NCBI GenBank assembly: GCA_025356055.1
Contig: JANXUU010000135.1
Coordinates: 1 to 58,180, forward strand
Reading direction: 5' to 3'
DNA length: 58,180 nt
Source: Sphingomonas sp.
GTDB lineage: Bacteria > Pseudomonadota > Alphaproteobacteria > Sphingomonadales > Sphingomonadaceae
Part shown: piece after piece, positions 33,547 to 41,359 of the stretch
Numbering within the stretch: the first letter of the stretch is position 1
How the letters are laid out: each line of letters starts with the position of its first letter
The notes under the pieces: model-generated
The model's input: the letters and a program-made list of their open reading frames with translations, nothing else
Told to the model about the DNA's origin: nothing
Databases searched by the model: none
Program-made: the position numbers and the translations under genes

Positions 33547-34548
33547 TCAAGCCTTGGCGGTGGTGCGGCGTTTCGGTTTCGACTTGAGATAGGCGATCAA
33601 TCCGACCTCGGCGCTCGACAGCCAGCGGCGTCCCGGTGGGCGTTTGAGCCCCTCAAGCGCATCGCGCGGCGCCTCGCGCACCGCGTCGATCAGGCGCGGG
33701 TGGACATATGATTTTCGACTCATCGCCACCGTATTGCCGAGCGCTTCGGCGACTGGCTCGACCATCGTCTTGACGCTCAACCGCTCACCCTCCTCGCTCC
33801 CCAACATCTGCTCGAAGGCGATCACGCTCGCTCCCCAAGTGCGGAAACTCTTCGCCGTGAACTCGGCGCCCGACGCTTCGCGAATATAGTCGTTAACATC
33901 GGCCGAGGTGACGGCACGCGGCTCGTCGTTCTCGCCGACATATTGAAACAGGTTCTGTCCGGGCAGGTCCTGGCACTTTGCCACGATTCGCTTCAGATTC
34001 CCGTCGGTGATCGAAACCTCGTGGACGATGCCGTGCTTGCCGGTGAACTTCATGCGCAGCTTGTTGCCCTTTTTCACGAGGTGGCGGTTGCGCAGCGTGG
34101 TCGCGCCGAAGCTCTTGTTCAACGTGGCATATTGTTCGTTGCCGATGCGGATATGCTGCGTGTCGAGCAGCCGCACGACGGCGGCGAGGACGGTCTCGCG
34201 CCCGAGCTTGCGCTTCTTGAGATCGGCCTCGACGCGTTTGCGGACCTTCGACAGGGCATCGCCGAACTCGACCATCGATCCGAACTTCGACTTGTCGCGA
34301 CGCGCGCGATAATCGGCGTGATAGCGATATTGCTTGCGTCCCCGCGCGTCGGTTCCCGTCGCCTGAAGGTGACCGTCGGAAAGCGGGCAGAACCACGCGT
34401 CGCTGTAGGCCGGGGGCAAGGCGATCGCGTTGAGCCGGTCGATCTCCTCGCGGTCGGCGATGCGTTTGCCGTCGGGATCGAAATAACCCCATCCGGTGCC
34501 CTTTTTCTCGCGAGTGATTCCGGGCATCCGGTCGTTGGAGTGGCGCAA
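33547..34548 (-). CDS. DNA topoisomerase IB
   Basis: Poxvirus-like type IB topoisomerase that relaxes supercoils through a 3'-phosphotyrosine. The 333 residues include the N-terminal GITREKKGTGWGYFDPDGKR, the catalytic-arginine region LRKKGN-type (TLRNRHLVKKGNKLRMKFTGKHG), FTAKSFRTWGAS and the nucleophilic Tyr in SRKSYVHPRLI. I chose TTG 34548 because it includes the family-like start LRHSNDRMPGI and has AAAGG upstream; ATG 34527 is the alternative and would remove seven residues. It is divergent from the DJ-1-like gene. Confidence 0.92.
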   Translation of the reverse strand: MRHSNDRMPGITREKKGTGWGYFDPDGKRIADREEIDRLNAIALPPAYSDAWFCPLSDGHLQATGTDARGRKQYRYHADYRARRDKSKFGSMVEFGDALSKVRKRVEADLKKRKLGRETVLAAVVRLLDTQHIRIGNEQYATLNKSFGATTLRNRHLVKKGNKLRMKFTGKHGIVHEVSITDGNLKRIVAKCQDLPGQNLFQYVGENDEPRAVTSADVNDYIREASGAEFTAKSFRTWGASVIAFEQMLGSEEGERLSVKTMVEPVAEALGNTVAMSRKSYVHPRLIDAVREAPRDALEGLKRPPGRRWLSSAEVGLIAYLKSKPKRRTTAKA

Positions 34549-34623
34549 GGCGAGCCTTTCGAGGTTGAGCCTGCGTAATGAAGCGGACCCGTCAACGGTT
34601 CCGCGCGAGGAAGCGAGCGACCA

Positions 34624-35166
34624 GTGACCGCGATTGCGAATGCCCATGTGCTGATCATGGCAACCGATGGGTTCGAAGAGAGCGAACTGTTCGGTCCGCG
34701 CGAAATATTGATGGGGCAGGGGGCACGAGTGTCGCTCGCCTCGCCGTTGCTGGTACCGATCCAGGCGACGGTACTCGACGATCCGGGCAAGACGATTCGC
34801 CCCGATCTCAGGATCGCCGACGCGCGCGCCGAGGATTATGACGCGCTGGTCCTGCCCGGCGGGGTAATCAACCCCGATGCGCTGCGCACCAATGCCGACG
34901 CGATCACGCTGATCAGGGCATTCGTCGCGGCGGGCAAGCCGGTCGCGGCGATCTGCCACGGCCCCTGGTTGCTGGTCGAAGCCGATGTCATTCGCGGCAG
35001 ACAAGTCACCGCATGGCCCTCGATCCGCACCGACCTGCGCAACGCCGGTGGAGAAGTCATCGACCGGGCGGCGGTGATCGATGGCAATATCCTCACCAGC
35101 CGCAGCCCTGACGACGTCTCTGCCTTTACCGAGGCGCTGATTGCGATGATCGAAGCCCGCGCTTAA
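34624..35166 (+). CDS. DJ-1/PfpI family protein (glyoxalase III/deglycase/protease-like)
   Basis: A 180-residue flavodoxin-like protein with the DJ-1/PfpI nucleophile elbow AICHGPWLLVEA (C111-H112), N-terminal VLIMATDGFEESELFGPRE with its conserved Glu, and a later TSRSPDDVSAF motif. Members of this family act as glyoxalase III, protein deglycases or stress chaperones. GTG 34624 is the start. It has its own promoter region shared with the divergent topoisomerase gene. Confidence 0.92.
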   Translation: MTAIANAHVLIMATDGFEESELFGPREILMGQGARVSLASPLLVPIQATVLDDPGKTIRPDLRIADARAEDYDALVLPGGVINPDALRTNADAITLIRAFVAAGKPVAAICHGPWLLVEADVIRGRQVTAWPSIRTDLRNAGGEVIDRAAVIDGNILTSRSPDDVSAFTEALIAMIEARA

Positions 35167-35200
35167 CCCTCCGCCAAGCTTTGCGCGCTACGAAGATGCC

Positions 35201-35698
35201 ATGGGCATGAAAACAACGGGACATTGGGCGGACCACGCCGCCGAGCTTGGCGGCGCGAGCGCGCTGGGATCCGGATGCGGGATTTCGGCCTGGCTGCTGG
35301 GGTCGCTCGTCGATGCTCCTCCCTTGTCGCTAGTTGTTGCGGCAATTCTTATCGGTGCAACGCTGGGCTGGCTCTTCGTGCGCAACGCCGGACAGATAAA
35401 TTTGGGAAGCGTGCTACCCCAGTTCGAGCTCCAAACCATTCCGCTCGGTGAAGCCTTTGACAACGATGAGCTGCTGCTCGACGACCCGGTTCCTGCGCCG
35501 ATCGCTACAAGCCGAGTCGTCAGCCTGTTCGGCAGCGGCGAGTTGCCCCCCACAGCGGGCGAACTGCAGCGCCGGATCGACCAACATCTTGGCTGCAACG
35601 TCACTCTCCGACCAACAGGACCGCACCTTGTCCCCGACGCGAGCGACGCCTTGTTCGAGGCGCTTGCTGACCTCCGCCGCTCGCTTCGCCGGGGCTAG
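35201..35698 (+). CDS. Hypothetical membrane protein
   Basis: A 165-residue protein of unrecognised family. Two hydrophobic stretches (about 22-40 and 42-60: ISAWLLGSLV and LVVAAILIGATLGWLFV) precede a soluble acidic part. That part contains LGEAFDNDELLLDDPVP, VVSLFGSGELPPTAGELQRRI and a C-terminal ALFEALADLRRSLRRG helix. GSGELPPTAGELQRRI could form a peptide-binding or dimerisation helix, but nothing is provable. Its TAG stop is interlocked with that of the next, convergent gene (CTAG at 35695-35698). Confidence 0.65.
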   Translation: MGMKTTGHWADHAAELGGASALGSGCGISAWLLGSLVDAPPLSLVVAAILIGATLGWLFVRNAGQINLGSVLPQFELQTIPLGEAFDNDELLLDDPVPAPIATSRVVSLFGSGELPPTAGELQRRIDQHLGCNVTLRPTGPHLVPDASDALFEALADLRRSLRRG

Positions 35699-36024
35699 GC
35701 GCTGACCGTCAGCGCCTCGATTCTCACATCGATCGCGCCTTCTGGACCATCGGGGACGCCGACCCCGCCGATCTCGGCAACGAGGTCTTCGCCAAGATCG
35801 AACTCATGCTCGCCGAGCCCGTCGAGCAATCGGCCCAGTGCCGCGGCGCACGCTTCGCCAGTAATGCGCAGTTGGATCTCGTGCCGCTCGCCATCGAACG
35901 TCATCGATCGCCACTCGGTCGCTTGATAGGATACAAGACGAACGCTCTCAAAAGGCGCGCGCGCCCGCGAAAGCAATGCCCGGACGAGCCCAGCACCAGC
36001 GCGCGAAAATTGCATCCGCATCAT
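35695..36024 (-). CDS. Hypothetical protein coupled to the upstream HTH-like gene
   Basis: A 109-residue protein without a recognised family name. The first 45 residues are basic and mixed (QFSRAGAGLVRALLSR, FESVRLVSYQATEW). Then come strands and an acidic region (RHEIQLRITGEACAAALGRLLDGLGEHEF, LGEDLVAEI, IDVRIEALTV). The start is ATG 36024, which overlaps the stop of the 58-residue gene (ATGA); a frame reaching 36033 begins at TTG. The two genes are thus translationally coupled and lie opposite the S24 regulator gene. Confidence 0.65.
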   Translation of the reverse strand: MMRMQFSRAGAGLVRALLSRARAPFESVRLVSYQATEWRSMTFDGERHEIQLRITGEACAAALGRLLDGLGEHEFDLGEDLVAEIGGVGVPDGPEGAIDVRIEALTVSA

Positions 36025-36197
36025 TTGCCGCAATCCTGCAGGAAGCTGCGAACGCGCTCGACAGTCGCGGGACGCGGCTCGCGACCACGGCGCAGGTCGT
36101 GGACGAAGCGCGGATCGCGAACCGCATCGCGTCCAAACCGGGTCGGCTTCGTATCACTTTGGTTAAGATGGCGTTCAATGTCTCTTAGCAGTTGCAT
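36021..36197 (-). CDS. 58-residue HTH-like small protein
   Basis: The 58-codon frame runs from ATG 36197 to TGA 36021. The product begins MQLLRDIERHL and continues TRFGRDAVRDPRFVHDLRRG, then PRPATVERVRSFLQDCGK. The RFG-(x)-DPRFVHDLRRGR pattern has the alternation of a Cro/XRE-type helix-turn-helix: helix, turn at DP, and a basic recognition helix. A ribosome site (AGGGA) lies about nine bases before the ATG. It is coupled by ATGA to the 109-residue gene and faces the S24 regulator across a region with an inverted repeat. Overlapping frames on both strands of this stretch are rejected. Confidence 0.75.
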   Translation of the reverse strand: MQLLRDIERHLNQSDTKPTRFGRDAVRDPRFVHDLRRGREPRPATVERVRSFLQDCGK

Positions 36198-36227
36198 GAT
36201 AAACGTCCCTCATCATGTACGACTCGG

Positions 36228-36273
36228 CTCCTAGAACTTTCCAATTTGTTTCCTACTTGTCTAGGAGTATTCT
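36228..36273. promoter_or_regulatory. Inverted-repeat operator and candidate promoter between divergent regulator genes
   Basis: CTCCTAGA (36228-36235) is perfectly inverted as TCTAGGAG (36260-36267), 24 bases apart, and a third half-site TCCTA lies at 36251-36255, forming TCCTA-N6-TAGGA with the right arm. Reading toward the S24 gene, TTGTTT (36246-36251), 16 bases, then TATTCT (36268-36273) makes a plausible sigma-70 promoter, so TCCTA-N6-TAGGA exactly fills the spacer. This is the layout expected for an autorepressed operator. Promoter start would be near 36280. Confidence 0.6.
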
Positions 36274-36294
36274 TACGGTTAAAACGTGCGCCTG

Positions 36295-36939
36295 ATGCCC
36301 GAGGATCCCCGAAGCGCCCTTGAGCGGCTATGCGTCGAGCGCGGCGAGGAGTTTGCGGCGCTCTCGCGATTGCTTGGCAAGAACAGTGCGTACATCCAGC
36401 AATATCTGCGCCGAGGCACGCCCAAACGGTTGAAGGAGGATGAGCGCCGCATCCTCGCGCGTTATTTTGGAGTTCCGGAAAGCCTGTTCGGTGCTCCAGA
36501 GGGACAGCCGATCACCCCAGGCCTCATCGCCGTGATGCGCGTCCCGATCAGTGCCTCGGCCGGGTCCGGGGCGTTCCCCACCGACGAGCGCCCGCGCCCC
36601 TATTTCGCGTTCGACGAGCGCTGGCTCAAGCAGATGACCTCGGCCGATGCCGACGATCTCGTCATCATCCGCGTGGAGGGCGATTCGATGGTCCCAACGC
36701 TTGGCGACAGCGACGACATCTTGATTGATCGAGGTGATGCGCTGGCCCGGTTGCGCGACGGTATCTACGTCATTCGCGTCGACGAGGCGCTGATCGTCAA
36801 GCGCATTGCGCTGAACCCGGTTACCCGCCGCGTCACCGTGCAGTCGGACAATCTGGCCTACACCGACTGGCCCGACCTGGCGCTAGGCGACGTCAACTGC
36901 ATCGGGCGGGTGATCTGGGCGGCGCGCAAAGTCGCCTGA
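36295..36939 (+). CDS. S24-family (LexA-like) HTH transcriptional regulator
   Basis: A 214-residue regulator: an N-terminal XRE-type HTH-like part (GEEFAALSRLLGKNSAYIQQYLRRG, about 16-60) and a C-terminal S24 peptidase-fold domain. The cleavage-like A89-G90 (SASAGSGAF), S131 in GDSMVPTL and K169 in EALIVKRI are all present, so self-cleavage is possible. It resembles phage-type repressors kept as chromosomal regulators in sphingomonads. ATG 36295 gives the family-like start MPEDPR; GTG 36286 is the alternative and would be nearly leaderless. Its 3' end overlaps the convergent glycosyltransferase by 57 bases. Confidence 0.87.
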   Translation: MPEDPRSALERLCVERGEEFAALSRLLGKNSAYIQQYLRRGTPKRLKEDERRILARYFGVPESLFGAPEGQPITPGLIAVMRVPISASAGSGAFPTDERPRPYFAFDERWLKQMTSADADDLVIIRVEGDSMVPTLGDSDDILIDRGDALARLRDGIYVIRVDEALIVKRIALNPVTRRVTVQSDNLAYTDWPDLALGDVNCIGRVIWAARKVA

Positions 36940-38145
36940 TTGGGCGACGCCCTCGATCGCGTTCAGCATTTTCGTAGCGAGACGGACGCGGTCATATGCG
37001 GCGGCAAGCGCATCACAGCCGGCGACCAGCGCGGGTTGCGCGACGGGGTCGGTGATCGCGTCGAGCGCGGCGAGGAAGCTCGCCTTGTCCTCCGGTACGA
37101 AGCATACTCCGGCGCCAAATTCCTCGATGATTTCTTTCGCTTGGCCCTCGACCCCGAGCAGGATCGGCCGACGCATCGCCGCGGCTTCGAAGATTTTCGA
37201 CGGAATCACGGTTTTGAACGTGTCGTTCCGGCGCAACGGCACGAGCATCACGTCGCAGCTGGCGATGAAGCCAACCACCTCGGCTTTTGGCACCGGATCG
37301 ACGAAGCTGCAGTTGGTCACGCCCAGCGCCCTCGCCGTCGCCACGACCTTCGCCTTGTCGGCGCCAGCCCCGACATACAGGAAATGGAAGCGCGGATCGG
37401 CACTGGCGGCGCTTTCGACGATAAAGTCGAGCGCGTGCGCAGAACCGTGGGTGCCGATATAGGCGACCACGGTCTTGCCGGTCAGCCCGAGCCGCGCGAG
37501 CAACGCCTCATCCTTGGGCCGGGCCGAGAATTGCTCCATCGCGACGCCGTTGGTGACGACTTCGATCTTGTCGGCGGTGATACCGCGACGGACGAGGTTG
37601 GCCTTGAATGCGTCGGTCACGGGGATGACGAGATCGGCATCGCGGTACAGCGCGAGCTCGACCTTCTCCAGCAATGCCAGAAGCTTGCCCGGCTTCATCG
37701 CCCCCACCGCCACGATCGATTCGGGCCACAGGTCGCGAAGCTCAAAGATCCATGGAAGTCGCTTGACCCTGGACAGCGCCCATCCCGCCCAGCTGGTGAA
37801 AAATTGCGGCGATGTCGCGACGATTACGTCGGCCTTCACACGCAGTCCGGCGAAGAACGCCATCATCGCGAAGCTGACATAATCGACGACCCGCTTGGCG
37901 AACCCCTCGTTGGCGCTGATGTAGGACCAGACCCGCACCACCTCGATGCCGTCGATGGTCACGCGCTGCGGGCGAAGGCGATTGCGATAGCCCGCCATCA
38001 GCCGGCCTTCGGGGAAATTGGGGTTGCCGGTGATGACGGTCACGCGCGCCCCGGCCCGAACCCACTCGCGCGCGTGTTCGAAAGTGCGCGAGGCGGGCGC
38101 GTTCACTTCAGGGGGAAAATTGTCGGTCAGGAACAGGATGTGCAT
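36883..38145 (-). CDS. Glycosyltransferase family 4 (WbuB-like)
   Basis: A 420-residue GT-B fold transferase using a nucleotide sugar in surface glycan synthesis. Diagnostic parts: ILFLTDNFPPEVNAPASRTFEHAREW, the DLWPESIVAVGAM motif, VVTNGVAMEQF, YIGTHGSAHALDF and PSKIFEAAAMRRPILLGVEG with the E-x7-E-like site. It resembles WbuB-type N-acetylfucosaminyltransferases. The last 18 residues are antisense to the end of the S24 gene and are probably a non-conserved tail. It is divergent from uvrC and apart from the main EPS cluster. Confidence 0.88.
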   Translation of the reverse strand: MHILFLTDNFPPEVNAPASRTFEHAREWVRAGARVTVITGNPNFPEGRLMAGYRNRLRPQRVTIDGIEVVRVWSYISANEGFAKRVVDYVSFAMMAFFAGLRVKADVIVATSPQFFTSWAGWALSRVKRLPWIFELRDLWPESIVAVGAMKPGKLLALLEKVELALYRDADLVIPVTDAFKANLVRRGITADKIEVVTNGVAMEQFSARPKDEALLARLGLTGKTVVAYIGTHGSAHALDFIVESAASADPRFHFLYVGAGADKAKVVATARALGVTNCSFVDPVPKAEVVGFIASCDVMLVPLRRNDTFKTVIPSKIFEAAAMRRPILLGVEGQAKEIIEEFGAGVCFVPEDKASFLAALDAITDPVAQPALVAGCDALAAAYDRVRLATKMLNAIEGVAQSGDFARRPDHPPDAVDVA

Positions 38146-38220
38146 GGGCGCTGCTTTGCCCGGATGAGTTTGCGGCGGCTAGCCCTCGCATCTACCGGGC
38201 GAAGTCCCTAGAATCCCCCG

Positions 38221-40164
38221 GTGAGCACAGCTGATCGTCCCGACCAACCCGGCGCCTCCGCTCGATTTAACGAGGAAGCGGCGACCTATACCGTGAAAGG
38301 CGGCGGCGAGGCCCCCGACCTTGAGGCGGGGGTCGCGGCAATCCGCAACGTCGTCAGGACGCTCCGAGCACAGCCGGGCGTGTACCGCATGCAGGACGCG
38401 CGTGGCGACGTGCTTTATGTGGGAAAGGCGAGGGGTCTCAAGCAGCGGGTCAGCAATTACGTCCAGGTCTCGCGGCTGTCGAAACGGCTCCAGCGGATGG
38501 TCGCGCAGACCCGGTCGATGACCATCGTAACGACCCGTACCGAGGCCGAGGCGCTGTTGCTCGAAGCGCAGCTGATCAAGCGATTTCGCCCGCCGTACAA
38601 TGTCCTGCTGCGCGACGACAAAAGCTTCCCGTTCATCCTGCTGCGCGAGGATCATCCGTTCGCTCGCGTCCAGAAGCATCGCGGGGCGCGGCGCGCGAAG
38701 GGGCAATATTTCGGGCCGTTTGCCAGCGCCGGGTCGGTCACCCGAACGCTTAACGCGCTTCAGAAGCTATTCCTCCTACGAAGTTGTTCAGACAGCTTTT
38801 TCTCAAATCGGTCACGACCGTGCCTGCTTTATCAAATTCGCCGCTGCTCCGCGCCGTGCGTCGGGCGGATCGAGGAGGCGGCCTATGGCGAGCTGGTCGA
38901 GGATGCGAAGCAGTTCCTTTCCGGCAAGACCACCGGGGTTCAGGCGCGGCTCGGCAAATCGATGTCGGACGCCGCCCAAGCGCAGGATTTCGAACTCGCC
39001 GCAATTTATCGCGATCGGCTGCGCGCGCTGACCTACATCCAGGGCAGCCAGACGGTTCATGCGGAAGGGCTTGGCGACGCCGATATTTTCGCACTCGCCT
39101 GCCACGCCGGGCAGATGTGCATCCAGGCCTTCTTCATTCGTGGCGGCCAGAATTGGGGCCACCGCGCCTTCTTCCCGGCGCACACTCAGGACGTGCCCGA
39201 GGACGAGGTGATGACCAGCTTCCTCGTGCAGTTCTACGAAGACATGCCCCCGCCCAAGCGGATCCTGGTCGACCGTGACCTGATCGAAGTCGACCTCCTC
39301 ACCGAAGCCCTGAGCCAACGCGCCGAGCGCAAGGTGGCGATCGAACGGCCCCAGCGCGGCGACCGCAAGAAGCTGGTCGAACAGGCCAGCCGCAACGCCC
39401 AGGAAGCGCTCGAGCGCCGGCTGGCCGAGGGCACGACCCAGGGTAAGCTGCTGCGCGAACTCGCCGACACGTTCGAACTGCCCGACCTGCCAAAGCGGAT
39501 TGAAGTGTATGACAACAGCCATATCATAGGCACCAACGCGACCGGGGCGATGATCGTCGCCGGGCCCGAGGGGTTCCAGAAAGGCAGCTATCGCAAGTTC
39601 AACATCAAGTCGGACATTACCCCCGGCGACGATTTCGGAATGATGCGCGAAGTGCTCGAACGCCGCTTCGCGCGGCTCGAAAAGGACGATCCGGATCGAT
39701 CGTCGGGAGAGTGGCCTGACCTGATCCTGATCGACGGAGGCAAGGGCCAGTTGTCGGCGGTGTGCGAGATAATGGAGAATGCGGGCGTTCACGATATCCC
39801 GGTGGTCGGGATCGCCAAGGGCCCGCACCACGGCCGCGACGGGCGCGAGGTATTTCATCTCCCCAACGGCCGCGAGATCACGCTTGCGCCCAATGCGCCG
39901 CTGATGTTCTACCTCCAGCGGCTGCGCGACGAGGCGCACCGCTTCGCCATCGGCACCCACCGGGCGAAGCGCGCCAAGTCGCTGACCACCTCGACCCTCG
40001 ACGAGGTCCCGGGCATCGGACCCAATCGCAAACGCGCGCTGCTGATGCATTTCGGAACGGCGCGCGCGGTCAAGGGCGCCGCACTCGAGGATCTTGAGCG
40101 GGCGCCGGGGATCAGCCGGGCGACCGCGCAGCAGCTGCACGACTATTTCCACCCCCGTGGCTGA
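38221..40164 (+). CDS. uvrC: Excinuclease ABC subunit C
   Basis: Makes the dual incisions of nucleotide excision repair. The 647 residues have the GIY-YIG domain (GVYRMQDARGDVLYVGKARGL at about 55-75), the conserved CSAPCVGRI cysteine region, the UVR helix, the RNase H-like half (EVYDNSHIIGTNATGAMIV, DLILIDGGKGQ) and the C-terminal HhH tail (VPGIGPNRKRALL). GTG 38221 gives a 55-residue N-terminal extension typical of alphaproteobacteria. No SOS box was seen in its short upstream region. It is followed by recO after 12 bases. Confidence 0.96.
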   Translation: MSTADRPDQPGASARFNEEAATYTVKGGGEAPDLEAGVAAIRNVVRTLRAQPGVYRMQDARGDVLYVGKARGLKQRVSNYVQVSRLSKRLQRMVAQTRSMTIVTTRTEAEALLLEAQLIKRFRPPYNVLLRDDKSFPFILLREDHPFARVQKHRGARRAKGQYFGPFASAGSVTRTLNALQKLFLLRSCSDSFFSNRSRPCLLYQIRRCSAPCVGRIEEAAYGELVEDAKQFLSGKTTGVQARLGKSMSDAAQAQDFELAAIYRDRLRALTYIQGSQTVHAEGLGDADIFALACHAGQMCIQAFFIRGGQNWGHRAFFPAHTQDVPEDEVMTSFLVQFYEDMPPPKRILVDRDLIEVDLLTEALSQRAERKVAIERPQRGDRKKLVEQASRNAQEALERRLAEGTTQGKLLRELADTFELPDLPKRIEVYDNSHIIGTNATGAMIVAGPEGFQKGSYRKFNIKSDITPGDDFGMMREVLERRFARLEKDDPDRSSGEWPDLILIDGGKGQLSAVCEIMENAGVHDIPVVGIAKGPHHGRDGREVFHLPNGREITLAPNAPLMFYLQRLRDEAHRFAIGTHRAKRAKSLTTSTLDEVPGIGPNRKRALLMHFGTARAVKGAALEDLERAPGISRATAQQLHDYFHPRG

Positions 40165-40176
40165 TCGGCGCGCCCG

Positions 40177-40908
40177 ATGCGCCTGACCACTACCGCGATC
40201 GTCCTGTCGCTGCGCATCCATGGCGAGCATGGCGCGATTGTTCGACTGCTCACGCCAGACGAAGGCCTTCAAGCCGCCTATGTGCGCGGCGCGCGCGGGC
40301 GGCGGATGCGGCCGATCCTCATCGCCGGTAATCTCGTCGAGGCGCGGCTTTCGGCCCGCACCGACGTCCAGCTTCCCCATGCCGAGCTCGAACTCACCCA
40401 CAGCCGCGCGCCGTTGCTTGCCGAGCCGCTTCCGGCCGCGGCGATCGAATGGGCGGTTGCACTGACCGCCACCGCGCTTCCCGAAGGCCAGCCCTATCCG
40501 CGCATCTACGCCGCACTCGACGGTTTACTCGCAGCGATCGAGGCGGCGCCAGCGGCAAGCGGCTGGGGGGCAGCAGTGGTCCGCTTCGAGCTTCTCCTCC
40601 TTGCCGAGCTCGGTTTCGGACTCGACCTCGAATCCTGCGCGGTGACCGGCGCAACCGACGACCTCGTCGCGGTCAGCCCGCGCTCGGGCCGCGCGATCAG
40701 CGCCTCCCAAGCCGCGCCCTATGCCGGCAAGCTCCTCCCGCTTCCCGCTTTCGCCCGCGTCGGGGGCGAAGCTGGCCTGCCCGACATTCTCGCCGGCCTC
40801 GCGCTCACCGGTCACTTCCTGCTGCGCGACGTCATCACGGACCGCGCGCTGCCGGTAGCGGAGGCCCGAACCCGGCTGGTCGAGCGGCTGCAGCGCGCCG
40901 CCTGCTAG
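40177..40908 (+). CDS. recO: DNA repair protein RecO
   Basis: RecFOR-pathway mediator that loads RecA on SSB-coated DNA. The 243-residue protein has the N-terminal OB fold with its typical start (TAIVLSLRIHGEHGAIVRLLTPDEGLQAAYVRGARG) and the helical C-terminal half with LLLLAELGFGLDLESCAVTG. The zinc-finger cysteines of some RecO proteins are reduced to one here. It lies 12 bases after uvrC, so two repair genes are probably co-transcribed, with apaG next. Confidence 0.93.
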   Translation: MRLTTTAIVLSLRIHGEHGAIVRLLTPDEGLQAAYVRGARGRRMRPILIAGNLVEARLSARTDVQLPHAELELTHSRAPLLAEPLPAAAIEWAVALTATALPEGQPYPRIYAALDGLLAAIEAAPAASGWGAAVVRFELLLLAELGFGLDLESCAVTGATDDLVAVSPRSGRAISASQAAPYAGKLLPLPAFARVGGEAGLPDILAGLALTGHFLLRDVITDRALPVAEARTRLVERLQRAAC

Positions 40909-40945
40909 TCATTGTGGCGCGCCGCCCGCTCGCCTAACAGGCCCC

Positions 40946-41359
40946 ATGGTCAACAAGTTATCGACGCTCGCGGTGATGTTTCCTCACCAGACCACCACCG
41001 CCGGCGTGACGGTGCGCGTGGCGGTCAGCTACCTCGCCGAACAGTCCGACCCCTCGGCCGGCCGCTGGTTCTGGTCGTATCATATCCGGCTTGAGAATGG
41101 CGGGAACAAGGCGGTGCAGCTGCTCTCGCGTCAATGGCAGATCGTGGACGGCCGCGGCTTCGTCCAGCAAGTGATCGGCGATGGCGTCGTGGGTGAAATG
41201 CCGCTGATCGACCCGGGCTCGAGCTTTGACTATGTTTCAGGCTGCCCACTGACCACACCGTCGGGGTGGATGGAGGGCAGCTACCAGATGGTCGACGAGG
41301 ACGGTGATGCATTCGACGCCGCGATCCCGCGCTTCGCGCTAATCGGCCCGGTCGCCTGA
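40946..41359 (+). CDS. apaG: Co2+/Mg2+ efflux protein ApaG
   Basis: Small single-domain Fn3-like protein of 137 residues. The core signature is present: VRVAVSYLAEQSDP, WFWSYHIRLENGG, VQLLSRQWQIVDGRG and VGEMPLIDPGSSFDYVSGCPL. In Salmonella the family (CorD) affects cobalt resistance and magnesium efflux, but the biochemical role is unsettled. ATG 40946 is used; ATG 40976 is a possible shorter start. Its TGA abuts the stop of the convergent methyltransferase in the palindrome TGATCA. Confidence 0.93.
   Translation: MVNKLSTLAVMFPHQTTTAGVTVRVAVSYLAEQSDPSAGRWFWSYHIRLENGGNKAVQLLSRQWQIVDGRGFVQQVIGDGVVGEMPLIDPGSSFDYVSGCPLTTPSGWMEGSYQMVDEDGDAFDAAIPRFALIGPVA

Noticed and set aside
35976-36188. 70-codon open frame on the plus strand
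   Set aside because: It overlaps the better-supported 58-codon minus-strand gene, which has a ribosome site, an ATGA junction and an HTH-like sequence.
36295-36939. Prophage repressor as part of a prophage
   Set aside because: No integrase, structural or lysis genes, attachment sites or tRNA nearby; flanks are chromosomal genes.
38146-38220. SOS box upstream of uvrC
   Set aside because: No GTTC-N7-GTTC or GAAC-N7-GAAC occurs in the 75-base divergent region.
38812-40401. 529-codon open frame on the minus strand
   Set aside because: Antisense to uvrC and recO, whose catalytic and structural motifs are intact.
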